This document shows positions 52,305-62,109 of a stretch of 64,000 nt of DNA, piece after piece (the stretch's first letter is position 1; every line of letters starts with the position of its first letter). This stretch comes from CAWAHD01 sp963781785 (GTDB taxonomy: Bacteria > Planctomycetota > Planctomycetia > Isosphaerales > Isosphaeraceae). Made by a program: the position numbers and the translations under genes. Under the pieces are notes generated by a model, which saw nothing but the letters and a program-made list of their open reading frames with translations, was not told where the DNA came from and did not search any database. The DNA is taken from the NCBI GenBank assembly GCA_963781785.1, contig CAWAHD010000002.1, positions 2,170,001-2,234,000 on the forward strand. The letters are read 5' to 3'.

Positions 52305-53080
52305 ATCGCAAGAAGATCGCGAAGGTGGTGGGGTTGTCGATCTTGGGGATCTCCGGCATCTTCGTCTTGTATCTCGGGCTGCTGTCCCATCCAGGCCTCT
52401 TTTTTTCCTATTCGTTCACGCGCGAGGGGATCACGCTTTTTTCGGACGAGCCCATACCGGTCGGGCCCGCCGGACGCATCCTCGAAGACGTCGAGCGGCG
52501 CCTGGTCCGGAGCCCGCTGGCCGCCCCTCCTCGGATCAAGGGACTGCGAATCTATATCTGTAATCGCCGGTGGCGGTTCGTCCTGTTCGCGAACACCAAG
52601 TACAAGGCCGCCGGGCTCGCGTACGCCCCGCTCTCCGGCAATATCTTTCTCAGGGAGGTCCACCTCGATGCCAATCGCCTGGTCGGTTATTCGGGCAAAG
52701 AGGCAGCCGGGGCGCGTACGCTCAGCTACTATATCGCCCACGAGATCATGCACATCCTCGTCGCGCGGGAACTTGGAATCTTGAAACAGTGGCAGCTTCC
52801 CGCGTGGAAAAATGAGGGATACGCCGACGTGGTGGCCAAGGGCGGCGACTTCGACTATGGGCGAGCGCGGGAGCAGCTCAAGAGGGGTGATCGCGAATTG
52901 GACCCAAAGCGATCGGGCCTCTATTTGCGCTATCACCTGCTCGTCGCGTATCTTCTCGATCACAAGGGAGTCAGTATCAGCGATCTGCTGAACCGGGAGT
53001 TTGACCCCGCCCAGCTTGAGGCAGAGATCCTGGCGTCCGAGGGTCGCGATAGGTCGGATGTTCCGTCAATCGCCGATTGA
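52301..53080 (+). CDS. Membrane-anchored HExxH protein coupled to the M28 peptidase
   Basis: 259 residues from GTG 52301, which overlaps the preceding TGA (GTGA); the upstream open frame lies inside the M28 gene. One TM helix ('VVGLSILGISGIFVLYLGLLSHP') is followed by 'TREGITLFSDEPI', 'IYICNRRWRFVLFAN', 'LSYYIAHEIMHILVARELGI' with a HEIMH zinc motif, then 'LPAWKNEGYADVVAKGG' where the Glu could be the third ligand. The order TM - short beta part - HExxH - 'W-K-x-E-G-Y-A' suggests a gluzincin-type peptidase facing the periplasm. No named family is assigned with confidence. Confidence 0.75.
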   Translation: MNRKKIAKVVGLSILGISGIFVLYLGLLSHPGLFFSYSFTREGITLFSDEPIPVGPAGRILEDVERRLVRSPLAAPPRIKGLRIYICNRRWRFVLFANTKYKAAGLAYAPLSGNIFLREVHLDANRLVGYSGKEAAGARTLSYYIAHEIMHILVARELGILKQWQLPAWKNEGYADVVAKGGDFDYGRAREQLKRGDRELDPKRSGLYLRYHLLVAYLLDHKGVSISDLLNREFDPAQLEAEILASEGRDRSDVPSIAD

Positions 53081-53279
53081 CTGGCCTGCCAACTGCTTTC
53101 AGAAGATTTTCGGCCCGGCGTGTCTGATTTCGGCTCTCAATCGCAATCTGACAGTTAGGCGAGATCGAGGCGTGGAACGTTTTCCCAGGCAATCCACGAC
53201 CGCATGCGTTGACCGACGAGAATGCGGTCAAGTCCGCCAACCTCACGGGCAACACGCCGGGTACAGAGGAGATGATCGG

Positions 53280-53804
53280 ATGAGCCGGGAAGATGGTTAC
53301 AGCGCCGAAGACGTTTGCAGCTCTGAGGGCTGCCCTGATCATCGCCGGAGCGTTCAACCCGCGCCGGGGGAGGCGGCACCCTCACACGCGGCTGGCTCCG
53401 GAGGGCGTGTTCCACGCCCAACGATCGGGCTCGCGGAAGCGCCGGACGTTTGCTTGTCCCGGCACGAGTGCGAGGACGAATCCCTTGCCAGAGAAACCGT
53501 CACGCCGGCCCGACTGGTCTCGCTCGACGGAGGAACGGACATCAGTTTGTTCGATTCCGCTCCGATGATCATGGGACGTGACCGGCGGTGTGACGCCCGT
53601 ATCGACTCCTTGCGGGTCTCGCGGTTCCACTGCTGCGTGGCCGCGGTCGAGAACGGCGTACACGTGAGCGATCTGGGCAGCACCAACGGCACGCGGATCA
53701 ATGGCCGATCGATCCACGCGGGCCGTCTCCTTCCCGGCGACGAGCTGATGATCGCCCACCTTCGCTACCGAGTGGAGCGCGGACCTCCCGGCGTCGACAG
53801 GTGA
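53280..53804 (+). CDS. FHA-domain protein
   Basis: 174 residues from ATG 53280; the open frame starts at 53001 but overlaps the previous gene and lacks conserved sequence there. The N-terminal half is Ser/Pro/Ala-rich with several Cys. The C-terminal ~85 residues are an FHA domain: 'MIMGRDRRCDARIDSLRVSRFHCCVAAVENGVHVSDLGSTNGTRINGRSI' carries the phosphothreonine-binding G-R, S-R-x-H and N-G-T motifs. It could read kinase signals (the window has one kinase gene, far away), but no partner is established. It is convergent with batE-like. Confidence 0.85.
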   Translation: MSREDGYSAEDVCSSEGCPDHRRSVQPAPGEAAPSHAAGSGGRVPRPTIGLAEAPDVCLSRHECEDESLARETVTPARLVSLDGGTDISLFDSAPMIMGRDRRCDARIDSLRVSRFHCCVAAVENGVHVSDLGSTNGTRINGRSIHAGRLLPGDELMIAHLRYRVERGPPGVDR

Positions 53805-53826
53805 TGAAATGGATCCGCGGAGCGAT

Positions 53827-54594
53827 TCATTGCACCGTGTCATCGCGGCGCAGCCAGCCGTCGCCGATTCCTTCGAAGTGGCCGAAGATCCAGTCGCCGT
53901 TCTGGGAGAGGATCGTGAATTCGGCGCCGTCCTTGAGGGGCTGGTCGAAGGCGGGTTCGTAATCCTTGCCGATCCCCTTGCGGGCGATCGTCTCGCGGGT
54001 AACGACGCCGCGCCGCGACCAGGCGAGCTCGGCGTAGGCCAGGCCGGTATCGAGACTCAAGACGACCGCAACGATGACGAGTGCCGCGCTGATCCAGTAC
54101 GCACGCGGCCGGCGGAACAAGAGAGCCGCGCACGACGCCAGTGCACCCAGGAGAAAGGCGGCGAACGACGCGTAGGCCTTCTCGGGAAACGACAACCATC
54201 CGCTCCAGAACAAGACGTGTCTCCACCATGGGGGCGGCGGTTCGGGCAAGCGGCCCGGCGCAACCGAGAGCGCTTGCCTCAAATTCGCATCGAGATACGG
54301 ATCGCGCGGGCGATAGGGCTTCGCCTTGCGGTACGCCGCGATCGCACGGCCATAATCTCCTGCCCGGAAATATGCATCTCCCACGTTAGAGTACACGGCA
54401 CCGCTCTTGAACCCGTCGGCGAGCAACGATTCCAGCAAGGCCGCCGACTCGCGGTATTCAGCGGGAGTCTTCGCGGCGTCGTAGACTTCGAGGGCGCGGA
54501 CAAACGTTCGTTCGCGCGCCCCCGGCTCGAGAGCGTAAGCCCCGGCCGCCATGAGGGGGATCACTGTGACCAAGGAGGGAACGAACCTGTGCAT
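53827..54594 (-). CDS. batE: BatE-like TPR/SH3 membrane protein
   Basis: 255 residues from ATG 54594. Signal ('MHRFVPSLVTVIPLMAAGAYALEPG'), TPR-like helices ('YRESAALLESLLADGFKSGAVYSNVGDAYFRAGDYGRAIAAYRKAKPYRPRDPYLDANLRQAL'), two TM segments ('AYASFAAFLLGALASCAALLF', 'YWISAALVIVAVVLSLDTGLAYA') and a C-terminal SH3-like domain ('AEFTILSQNGDWIFGHFEGIGDGWLRRDDTV'). This is the arrangement of BatE in the Bacteroides aerotolerance (Bat) cluster, where it is the last gene, as here. It follows batD with 3 bp between. The Bat proteins form envelope complexes; a role in oxidative or envelope stress is inferred. Confidence 0.85.
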   Translation of the reverse strand: MHRFVPSLVTVIPLMAAGAYALEPGARERTFVRALEVYDAAKTPAEYRESAALLESLLADGFKSGAVYSNVGDAYFRAGDYGRAIAAYRKAKPYRPRDPYLDANLRQALSVAPGRLPEPPPPWWRHVLFWSGWLSFPEKAYASFAAFLLGALASCAALLFRRPRAYWISAALVIVAVVLSLDTGLAYAELAWSRRGVVTRETIARKGIGKDYEPAFDQPLKDGAEFTILSQNGDWIFGHFEGIGDGWLRRDDTVQ

Positions 54595-54597
54595 CGC

Positions 54598-56516
54598 TCA
54601 GGAGCCCCGTTCCAGGTAGCGTGCCAGGCTCGGGATCAATCCCGCAGCCGTTTCGAATATCGCCGGGGCCTCGGACAGGGTTCCCGACCCGTACTCGGCG
54701 GATTCGATGGCCTCCAGCAATCGCGAGACCTCCGCGCGCTGGGCGGCGGGAACCGTCGTCTGGGCGAGCGTCGCGTCGGCTTCCGATGCCGTCAGCCCCT
54801 CAGCCACGATGTTTCGCTTGTCGGCGATGAACCCCACCAGGGCCGATCGAATGACCCGCAGTGCGTCCATCGATCGTCCGGCCGCGAGGACTTCGCGGGC
54901 CTCGGCCAGCTTGCGCTGCGCCGCGCGGACCGCGTGCCGTCTTCGCTGCCAGGCCAGGTCTCCGGACTTGCGGCGATATGCGGAGACCACCGCGATCAGG
55001 AACCCCACGCCGCACCAGACTCCGGCCGTCATCTCCGCCAGCGCAACCACGCTCACGCGGTCATCGTGCAGTTCCGAGAGATCGGTGACATTGTGAAATA
55101 TTCCCTGTGCGCGCGACTTGATCTCCTGTGGCCCGGAACCCGGGAGCGACCCGACGAGGTCCGCCGCGCCCAGGCCGCTGGCTGCGGATACGGCGAGCCC
55201 GATCGGTTTGGTCGCGATCTCCGAGAACTTCTGGTTATCGGGGTTGAATACCGTGACGGCCAGGGGGGGAATCCCGACTCCGGCCCGCTTGGGCCGCAGC
55301 GCATACTCGAATCGCTTTACGTCGCCTTCCTTGCGACCGGTGGGATTCTTGTCGAGGATCTCAAAATCGGCAGCGACCTGGGGATTGGCCGTGAGGTCCG
55401 GTGCCGAGATCAGGTCCAGCGAGCCGGCGGATTGTCCGCGTTCGATATCAAGAGTGAGGGTGAGGGGGTCGCCCACGCGCAGCGCCGTCGGACTAGCGGA
55501 CGCCGCCAGGCGGTAATTGCCGATTCCCCCGCAAAATGTCGCAGGCCGAGGATCGGGCACCTCGCGCACCTCGACGGCCACGGCGGGAGCGACCGCGACC
55601 AGCCGCCGGCCGGTGTAACTGCTTCCTTCCATTCCCGCGACGAACGACCCTTTCACAATCGCCGGCCCGAGTGTGTATGTTCCCGCCTTCTGGGCCGTGA
55701 CCCTGCGCTTGAGCTCATAGACGAAGTAATTGACCGGACTGCCGTCCAGCCCTTTGCGGCTTTCACGCCCTTGGTAGAGGTTGAATACCGCCAGCCGCGG
55801 CCCTTCAAAAAACGAGCCGCTGCGCGTCGTGACGTCGTTGAGCGTGAACCCGCTGCCGTTTTCGGCGAGGAGTCGCTCCAGCCACCGGGCTTTGTCCTCC
55901 CCGGTGAGTCCGGCCGGCAGATCGACCCAGTTGACGTCGAGGTGTGGAGGGCGGCGGCGCAGCGGAATCAAGGGGTCGCGGTCGGGGTCGTCCGCCAAGG
56001 GTCGCACGAGCACGCGCAGCGTCACGTCAAACGGCTGAGTGGGGTAAACCTTGGCGCGATCCGCTTTGATCTCGGGGATGACCAGGTCCTGCGCCTCCGG
56101 AGCGACCACGTTCAGGGCCAGTGCCCGGCCCGATACCGTCTTGCCGTCGATCGTCACCGTCGGGGCAGGTATTACGAGGTTACCGGTTCGCTTGGGAGTC
56201 AGGCGGAAACGGTAGGCGTGACCGAAGCTGGTCTGCTGGCTGAATCTGCCGTTGATAATCAATGTGGACGATTGATTATGCGACTCGTCACCGGCGGAGA
56301 CGACATCGAAATCCTGGCGCAGCGCCGGAGGTCCGGCCGCGACGGATCCTGCACATTGCGAATTTCAACGACGTAGTCGACGCTCTCGCCGGCGAAGATC
56401 TCCGTGGCACCCACCTCGACCACAATTTCCGGTTCGTCGGCCGCGATCGCCGGTCCGGCAATCAGAAGGAACGCCACGCCGGCCAGGCCGATCATCGCAC
56501 GGTATCGATAACGCAT
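54598..56516 (-). pseudogene. batD: BatD-like protein, frameshifted in its N-terminal region
   Basis: ATG 56516 overlaps the upstream gene's TAA (TAATG). The first frame gives the signal ('MIGLAGVAFLLIAGPAIAADEP') and 'VGATEIFAGESVDYVVEIRNVQDPSRPDL'. The family then continues in another frame, 'LRQDFDVVSAGDESHNQSSTL', joined to 'IINGRFSQQTSFGHAYRFRLTPKRTGNLVIPAPTVTIDGK', and runs to 54598. A single missing base near 56325-56330 explains it. The rest is a complete BatD: several Ig-like beta domains, a TM helix near 'VVALAEMTAGVWCGVGFLIAVVSAY' and a helical cytoplasmic tail. In such an operon an indel error is more likely than a true null allele. Confidence 0.88.
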
Positions 56517-59440
56517 TACCAATCCTTCTCCACGGGAGCCCTGCCCAGGATGCGGGCTTTCATCCTGCGGTCGCGTTCGCGCTTTTCCTGCTGACGTTCG
56601 CGGACTCTGCGCAGCGCATCTTCAATCTGATCGCGCGAGATCTGCGGCTGCCGCTGGTTCTGATCCTTCTTCTCGTCGCTCTTCTCCGCACCATCCTTTT
56701 TCTTCTGTTCCTGATCCTTCTTCTCTTCGTCTTTCTTCTGCTGGTCTTTCTTCTGCTGGTCTTTCTTCTGCTCGTCCTTCTTCTGATCCTCTTTCTGGTT
56801 CTGTTTCTTCTGGTCCTCGTTCTTCTTGTTCTGGTCCTGCTGTTTTTGATTCTGATCCTGCTTTTCGTCGCGCGGCTGTGCTTTTTGAATTTCTTCAAGA
56901 ATCTTGCGGGCCGATTCGGCCGGCGGGAAGGCCGCCTGCGGGGCCTTCTGCTTGAGCGATTTGATGGCTCGATCCATCTGTTCGACGGCTTTCGGCGCCA
57001 GCTCGATCGCCTTTTCAAGACCGGCCTTCTTCTGTTTGGGATCGACCGGTTTTGACCCGCCGGGCGCCGGACCTTTCGAATCGTCTTTTCCAGCCGCTGG
57101 CTCAGACGCCTTCTTGCCTGCTTCGGGTGGCTGCGGCTGTTGGAGTTGTTCCAGTTCGGCCTCGGCCTTGAGCTTGAGCAACTGCGTCCGGCGAAGTGTG
57201 CGTTCCTGTGCTTCGGTGAGCGGCGCCAGATCTTCTGATTCGGTTCCGAGCGCCTGACTCCCGGCGCCTGGCGACGGGGCTTGCGGTGCGGGCTTGGTTT
57301 CACCGCGCTTGAGCCCGTTCTTAGCAGGGGCCGCGTTCGTTGCGGATTTCGCGCTGGCGGAAGAAGCCGGGTCGAGGGATCGAGCGATCGTCGTCTGGTC
57401 GGCCAGATCGCGAGCGAGCAAGGCGTGAAAGGGGATCACGGCATCCCAGATCTTCTCCAGCTCGTCGATCGCGGATTGCTGAAAAGCGGCGGCCGGCCCG
57501 GTTTGACGCTGGTCGAGCTTCCCCGTCGCGGCGGACATCTTGTCACCGGCTGCGCCAGCCCAATCACGCAGCATCTTGATTCCCTGCTCCAGCTCACGAG
57601 AATTCGCTTGCGGAGCACTCCCACCCGTACCGTGCTTGGGCGCCAGCTCGGACTCGATCTTCTCTTTGAGGCTCGGAATCTCGTCGTGAAGCTCATTCTG
57701 CATCCGCTTCACCTCGGCGAAGGCGTCTGCCGGCGTGGTCGCCGTGAAGGCCTTGACCGATTCTCTGAGGGCTCTTTGCGTCTCGATCAAGAATTCCAGA
57801 AACGCCACCAGGTTTGTTTCCTGACGGCGCTTCTCCCGATCATGTGCGAGCCATTGGTCGGTGTAATACTTGATCCATTGGCGCACCAGCTCGATGTCGT
57901 GGCGGGCCCGAGAGTTTTCCGGCTGCAATTCCAGGCAATGACGGAACGATGCGACGGCCGCCTTCAACTGGTCGAGAATCTCCGGCCGCTTTTCGGGGGC
58001 GACGCTCTCCGGGTGTTCACCGGAAAGCCGGCCAGCTTCCTCGGCAGCCAGCGTTCCGAGATTGAAGTGGGCGGAGGCTGCCAGTGCCTTGTCGCGCGCG
58101 AGGCCAGCCTTGAAATACCATTCCCGGGCCTGAGCGACGTCCCTCTTGCGATGCGCAGCGCAGGCCTGGTCGAAAGCGGCGATGGCGGCCTTGGCGGCGT
58201 CTCGGGTGTCGAATTGCTCGCGGGCTGCCGCGAAGTGGTCCCGCGCCTTGTCGAATTCGCCCTTGCCATACGACCGCAATCCTTCGCGAATCGCATCGCC
58301 AGGATTGTCGGCCCGGCTGATTCCGGCCAGCCAAGCGACCAGAACGAGCGCTGCTCCGACCGGCACGGCGGGCCGACGATGCCTGCGGTCCGGTGCCCGT
58401 CGCCCGCCGGCCAAGGGCAAGAGTCCCTGTTCCGAGCCTTTTGCCGCAGCGGGGTAGGGGCGCGTGAATGAATCAGCCAGCAGGGCCAGTAGCGAAAGCG
58501 CGAGGAAAATCTGGAACCGGTCCGCCCGGCGAGTTCGTGTCTGGGCCTTTTCGTCGCTGCCGCGCCGGCCGTGAAGGTAGTTCGCATACAGTTCACCGAG
58601 ATCGTACGCGCGGGTTCCCGCGGGGACGTAGACCCCGGACGTTTTGAGCGCGATTTCCTCAAGCAGGGAGCCGTGCAGCTTGCTCCACACCTGCTGGCCC
58701 CGGTACTCGACGAAGGTTTTGGCCTCTCTTCCCTGGGGGATCCGCGCGCCGTGATCGGCGTCGCCCAGGCCGACGGTGAAGATCGTGACGTGCCGCTCGG
58801 CGGCGACAGCCGCCGCCTCGAGGGGATACGACTCCTGGTCGTCGCCGTCGGTGATCAAAAGGATTGCCTGATCGCGCTGGGCTTGGGGTTGAAAGACCTC
58901 GAGTGCCTTGCGAATCGCGTCGCCGATGGCCGTGCCTCCACGTGGCGCGCTCATCGGGTCGAGCTCGTCGAGCGATCGGCGGAACGAGTCGTAATCGACG
59001 GTGAGCGGGCACTTCACCACCGCCTGTCCGGCAAAGGCGATCAGGCCCACGCGCTCGCCGTCGAGCCGGTTGAGCAAAGCCGCCACGTCGGCCTTGGCGC
59101 GGCCGAGCCGGCTGGGGGGAACGTCCTCGGCGAGCATCGACCGCGAGACATCGATCAGGACGTAGAGATCCCCGCCCCTGGGAATGACCTCTTCGTACTG
59201 CCTCCCGAACCGGGGCCCGGCGAGGGCGACCAGACCACTCACGAGGGCCAGTTCGCGCACCAGCAGCTTCACCCAGAATCGGGCCGGCGAATTGGCCGGC
59301 AAGATCCGCGACCACATCGCCTGGGCCACGAACGCCTCGGCTGCCCGCCGCCGCTTGCGGTGGGAATGGACCGACAGCGCCATCCAGGCCAAACTCAGGG
59401 GCAGGATCAAGTACAACCATTGCGGATAAAGCCATTCCAT
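56516..59440 (-). CDS. BatB-BatC fusion: VWA membrane protein with TPR and Gln/Lys-rich tail
   Basis: 974 residues from ATG 59440. Residues 1-330 are BatB: TM helices near 10-25 and 60-75, a von Willebrand A domain with MIDAS D97-x-S99-x-S101 ('LIDVSRSML'), 'GLIAFAGQAVVKCPLTVDYDS', 'LLITDGDDQES', and a TM at ~325. A second TM ('VGAALVLVAWLAGISRA', ~360) opens a BatC-like part: TPR helices ('GEFDKARDHFAAAREQFDTRDAAKAAIAAFDQA'), coiled coil, and a long Lys/Gln/Asp-rich tail ('EDQKKQNQKEDQKKDEQKK') ending in 'QISRDQIEDALRRVRERQQEKRERDRRMKARILGRAPVEKDW', the normal BatC end. The two proteins are usually separate; here they form one frame. Confidence 0.9.
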   Translation of the reverse strand: MEWLYPQWLYLILPLSLAWMALSVHSHRKRRRAAEAFVAQAMWSRILPANSPARFWVKLLVRELALVSGLVALAGPRFGRQYEEVIPRGGDLYVLIDVSRSMLAEDVPPSRLGRAKADVAALLNRLDGERVGLIAFAGQAVVKCPLTVDYDSFRRSLDELDPMSAPRGGTAIGDAIRKALEVFQPQAQRDQAILLITDGDDQESYPLEAAAVAAERHVTIFTVGLGDADHGARIPQGREAKTFVEYRGQQVWSKLHGSLLEEIALKTSGVYVPAGTRAYDLGELYANYLHGRRGSDEKAQTRTRRADRFQIFLALSLLALLADSFTRPYPAAAKGSEQGLLPLAGGRRAPDRRHRRPAVPVGAALVLVAWLAGISRADNPGDAIREGLRSYGKGEFDKARDHFAAAREQFDTRDAAKAAIAAFDQACAAHRKRDVAQAREWYFKAGLARDKALAASAHFNLGTLAAEEAGRLSGEHPESVAPEKRPEILDQLKAAVASFRHCLELQPENSRARHDIELVRQWIKYYTDQWLAHDREKRRQETNLVAFLEFLIETQRALRESVKAFTATTPADAFAEVKRMQNELHDEIPSLKEKIESELAPKHGTGGSAPQANSRELEQGIKMLRDWAGAAGDKMSAATGKLDQRQTGPAAAFQQSAIDELEKIWDAVIPFHALLARDLADQTTIARSLDPASSASAKSATNAAPAKNGLKRGETKPAPQAPSPGAGSQALGTESEDLAPLTEAQERTLRRTQLLKLKAEAELEQLQQPQPPEAGKKASEPAAGKDDSKGPAPGGSKPVDPKQKKAGLEKAIELAPKAVEQMDRAIKSLKQKAPQAAFPPAESARKILEEIQKAQPRDEKQDQNQKQQDQNKKNEDQKKQNQKEDQKKDEQKKDQQKKDQQKKDEEKKDQEQKKKDGAEKSDEKKDQNQRQPQISRDQIEDALRRVRERQQEKRERDRRMKARILGRAPVEKDW

Positions 59441-59456
59441 CTCGAACGATTGCTCC

Positions 59457-60533
59457 CTACGGCAGCGAACGAAACCGGGTTTCCATCAAGACGCCCACGA
59501 GCAGAATGAGGGCCAGCCCCGGCGCGGCAAACCAGCCGAACAGTTCCGTGTATTCCGAGTATTTCGTCTCCGCCAGCTCCGACTTTTCGAGCTTGCCGAT
59601 CTCAGCATAGACCTGCGCCAGGCCCTCGGTATCGGCCGCGTGAAAATACCGGCCTCGACCGGTCTGGGCCATCTCGCGCAATAGCTCCTCATCGATGCGA
59701 AACTGCGCCGGCACCAGGACGCGATTGCCGAACTCGTCTTCGCGAGGAACGGGAACCGTGCCGGTCGTGCCGATGCCGATTGTATAGAGCCGGATCCCGG
59801 ATTCGGTAGCGATTCGAGCCGCCTCGCGGGGGTCGACGACGCCGGCATTATTGTCACCGTCGGTGAGCAGAATGAGCACCTTGCTCTTGGCCTTCGCCCC
59901 GCGCAGGCGGTCGACCCCTACCGCGACGCCGTCGCCGATGGCCGTCGCCATTTCCTCCGCGAGCGCCTGGGCGTTGATCACTCGGCCCTGACTGTCGCGG
60001 ATCGGCTTGGGCGTTTCGAGCCCTGTCACGATATCGACCAGAGCGCCGTGGTCGAGGGTCAGAGGACACTTGCTGTCGGCGAATCCGCCGAAGGCGACGA
60101 GTCCGACGAGATCATCTGGGAGCCCTGACATGCCGCTTGAGCGGGAGCCCAGAACGAAATCCCGAATCACGTGCTTGACGGCATCGAGCCGGCTGACGTC
60201 GCGGCCGTCGAGCTGAAAGTCGATGGCCTCCATCGAGCCGGACGTGTCGAGCACGATTTCGAGGGCGATTCCCTGGCCGGCAATCCGCGATTGGGCCTTC
60301 CCCGCTTGCGGCCGAGCCAGACCGATCAAGACCAGGCAAAGGCCCAGCACGTAGACATACCTCAGGCCGTGCCGCAGCCGTTGTGCCAGAGTGACGGGAA
60401 GACCTTTGAGATCGGCCACACTGGAGAAGACCGCCGCTGGGCGTCCCTGGCGGCGAAATCGCCACAGGAGTGCGATGACCACCACGGGAGCGAGGACCAG
60501 CCAGTACGCAGAATAGAATCGAAGTAGGTTCAC
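59457..60533 (-). CDS. batA: BatA-like VWA domain membrane protein
   Basis: 358 residues from ATG 60533. The layout is TM ('YWLVLAPVVVIALLWRF'), second TM ('YVLGLCLVLIGLARPQ'), VWA domain with intact MIDAS D96-T-S98-G-S100-M, 'DLVGLVAFGGFADSKCPLTLDHGALVDIV', 'LILLTDGDNNAGVVDP', 'RLYTIGIGTTGTVPVP', 'GRYFHAADTEGLAQVYAEIGKLEK', and a last TM ('APGLALILLVGVL'). This is the standard BatA architecture. It precedes the batB-batC fusion by 16 bp and follows the lipoprotein gene, as expected in moxR-bat clusters. VWA domains are held near the membrane and are thought to bind metal or partner proteins with MoxR. Confidence 0.92.
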   Translation of the reverse strand: MNLLRFYSAYWLVLAPVVVIALLWRFRRQGRPAAVFSSVADLKGLPVTLAQRLRHGLRYVYVLGLCLVLIGLARPQAGKAQSRIAGQGIALEIVLDTSGSMEAIDFQLDGRDVSRLDAVKHVIRDFVLGSRSSGMSGLPDDLVGLVAFGGFADSKCPLTLDHGALVDIVTGLETPKPIRDSQGRVINAQALAEEMATAIGDGVAVGVDRLRGAKAKSKVLILLTDGDNNAGVVDPREAARIATESGIRLYTIGIGTTGTVPVPREDEFGNRVLVPAQFRIDEELLREMAQTGRGRYFHAADTEGLAQVYAEIGKLEKSELAETKYSEYTELFGWFAAPGLALILLVGVLMETRFRSLP

Positions 60534-60557
60534 AGAAACGACCCTCTTCCGCTTGGT

Positions 60558-61597
60558 TCACCGTCCATTCGGACGGGCCTCGGCCATCACGGCAGCCGGC
60601 GCGGGCTTTTTGTTCACAAACTCGTGCGCGCGTGCGATGGCGACATCAATTTGACCCTCCTGCGGTTCCTGTCCAGCGTACTTGACCAGGTCGGCGGCTT
60701 CCAGGAACTCCGCGAGCCGGGCCGAGCGTTCCGGCGGGAATGCCGCGCGCGACCGCATATCGCGCAGGAATTCCTCGGTCGTTTGCTCGGGGGCGCGGAT
60801 GCCCGTCGTGTCTTCGACATACTGGCGGACGATCCCGGTGAGCCGCAGATAGAATAGCTTGACCAGGCCGCGCGCAGGGAGATTCTCCGCCAGGAGAAGC
60901 GCGAGCGCCGCCTGTGCGATCTCCTCGGGAGTCTGGCGCCGCGGCTCGACCGGCCGCCGTTTGCGGCGGCCGAGCGCCACGATCGCAAGGACCGCCAGCA
61001 AGCCGGCCACCCCCGCTGCGATCAGCCAGCCAAACGCGACGGCTCGCGGCACCTCGCGCGGCGGCACCATCGGCTCGAGATTGGCCAGACTCGGCGCTCC
61101 CTTCGCCAGCTCGGAGGTGACGTTCACTTCGAGCGGATCCGTCTCGACCAGGGCCGGTTCACCCCGCCGTTCCGAATTCGGGCGATTGTCCACAAACTCG
61201 ACCGACACCGACCGGATCAGGTGCTTGCCCGCGTGTGCCGGCTCCAACTGATAATGGAACCTGCGCACCTTCTCGCGCCCGCCTCGGCGGGCCGCTCGCT
61301 GTAGTCGCGAATCAGAAAGTCTCCGACGGCCTGGCCGAAAGCCGGCGGTTTGATCTCGGTGCCGGGTTGAGACTCGACTCTCACTTCCATTTCTACCAGA
61401 TCCGACAGCCGAGGCTCGCGCGGCCACACGCGCACGAAGAGTTTCACGGGCCCTTTTTCAGCGGAGCGCTCGATTGCACTGTCTGGCGCCTTTGTGGCCG
61501 CGCCCTCCTTTGTTCGCGTCATTCCACAGCCGGCAAAGAGGAGCAGGCCGGAGGTCGTGACGAGGAGCGCCGCCAGAGCACGGCATCCGGCAGACAA
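60558..61597 (-). pseudogene. Bat-operon lipoprotein (BatD-like single-TM), frameshifted
   Basis: The likely start is TTG 61597, giving 'SAGCRALAALLVTTSGLLLFAGC' with a lipobox (L-F-A-G-C). This frame continues 'GPVKLFVRVWPREPRLSDLVEMEVRVESQPGTEIKPPAFGQAVGDFLIRDYSERPA' and then leaves the family near 61280. The next frame takes over with 'GGREKVRRFHYQLEPAHAGKHLIRSVSVEFVDNRP', a TM helix ('AVAFGWLIAAGVAGLLAVLAIVAL') and a helical C-terminus ('YVEDTTGIRAPEQTTEEFLRDM') found in proteins encoded between DUF58 and batA. One inserted or lost base near 61275-61290 joins them. Function is presumed to be with the VWA proteins. Confidence 0.8.
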
Positions 61598-62109
61598 CCT
61601 GTTCGAGGCCCCGGCCCCACCCCCCTTTGCCCCCTCACAGGGAGGGGTTTTCGTCACCAATATCTCCCTCTCCTCAAGGAAAGGCCTGTGGTGAGGGGTC
61701 GATTGCAGCAACACGGCCGCTCGAATCGAATGACTCGCCGCAAGAGACTGTGGCCTGCTTGAGAGCCGTGGCGCCGCCAAATACTGGCACCCTCTCCCTA
61801 TGGGAGAGGGCTGGGGTGAGGGTCGGGATGACCAGGTGGAGAGAGGATGCGTATCAGGCGATTCAACTTGCGAAGGCGCTGGGTGGCGCTGGCCCCTCAC
61901 CCCAGCCCTCTCCCGAAGGAGAGGGTGCCAGAAACAATCCACCCGCCCCCGGAGTGCTATGGCGGAGCCGATGGTTCCCCTGGCACGTGCCAGAAAAACC
62001 CCTCCCTGTGAGCCCCTTGCCCCCCTTTCGCAAGGGGGGGAAAGTACCTGGTGGCGCACGCGCTCAGTTGATCGCGCTGCGAAACACCGTCGTCCGGCGT
62101 ACCTGGCGA
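61598..62109. repeat. Intergenic repeat cluster inside the bat operon
   Basis: Pieces of two dispersed families: CCCTCTCCC(T/C)..GGGAGAGGG with GGTGAGGGTCGGGATGA (61793-61832) and CTCACCCCAGCCCTCTCCCG with AGGAGAGGGTGCCAG (61893-61931), both related to the 96-bp repeat; and ACCCCTCCCTGTGAG plus CCCCCTTTCGCAAGGGGGG (61999-62041), with a second copy of CCCCTCACAGGGAGGGG at 61633-61649. No gene is seen. The stretch may separate moxR-DUF58 from the other bat genes transcriptionally. Confidence 0.65.

Noticed and set aside
53809..56376. 855-codon plus-strand ORF opposite batE/batD
   Set aside because: It is antisense to two well-conserved Bat genes, and its sequence has no domain and a shadow-like composition.
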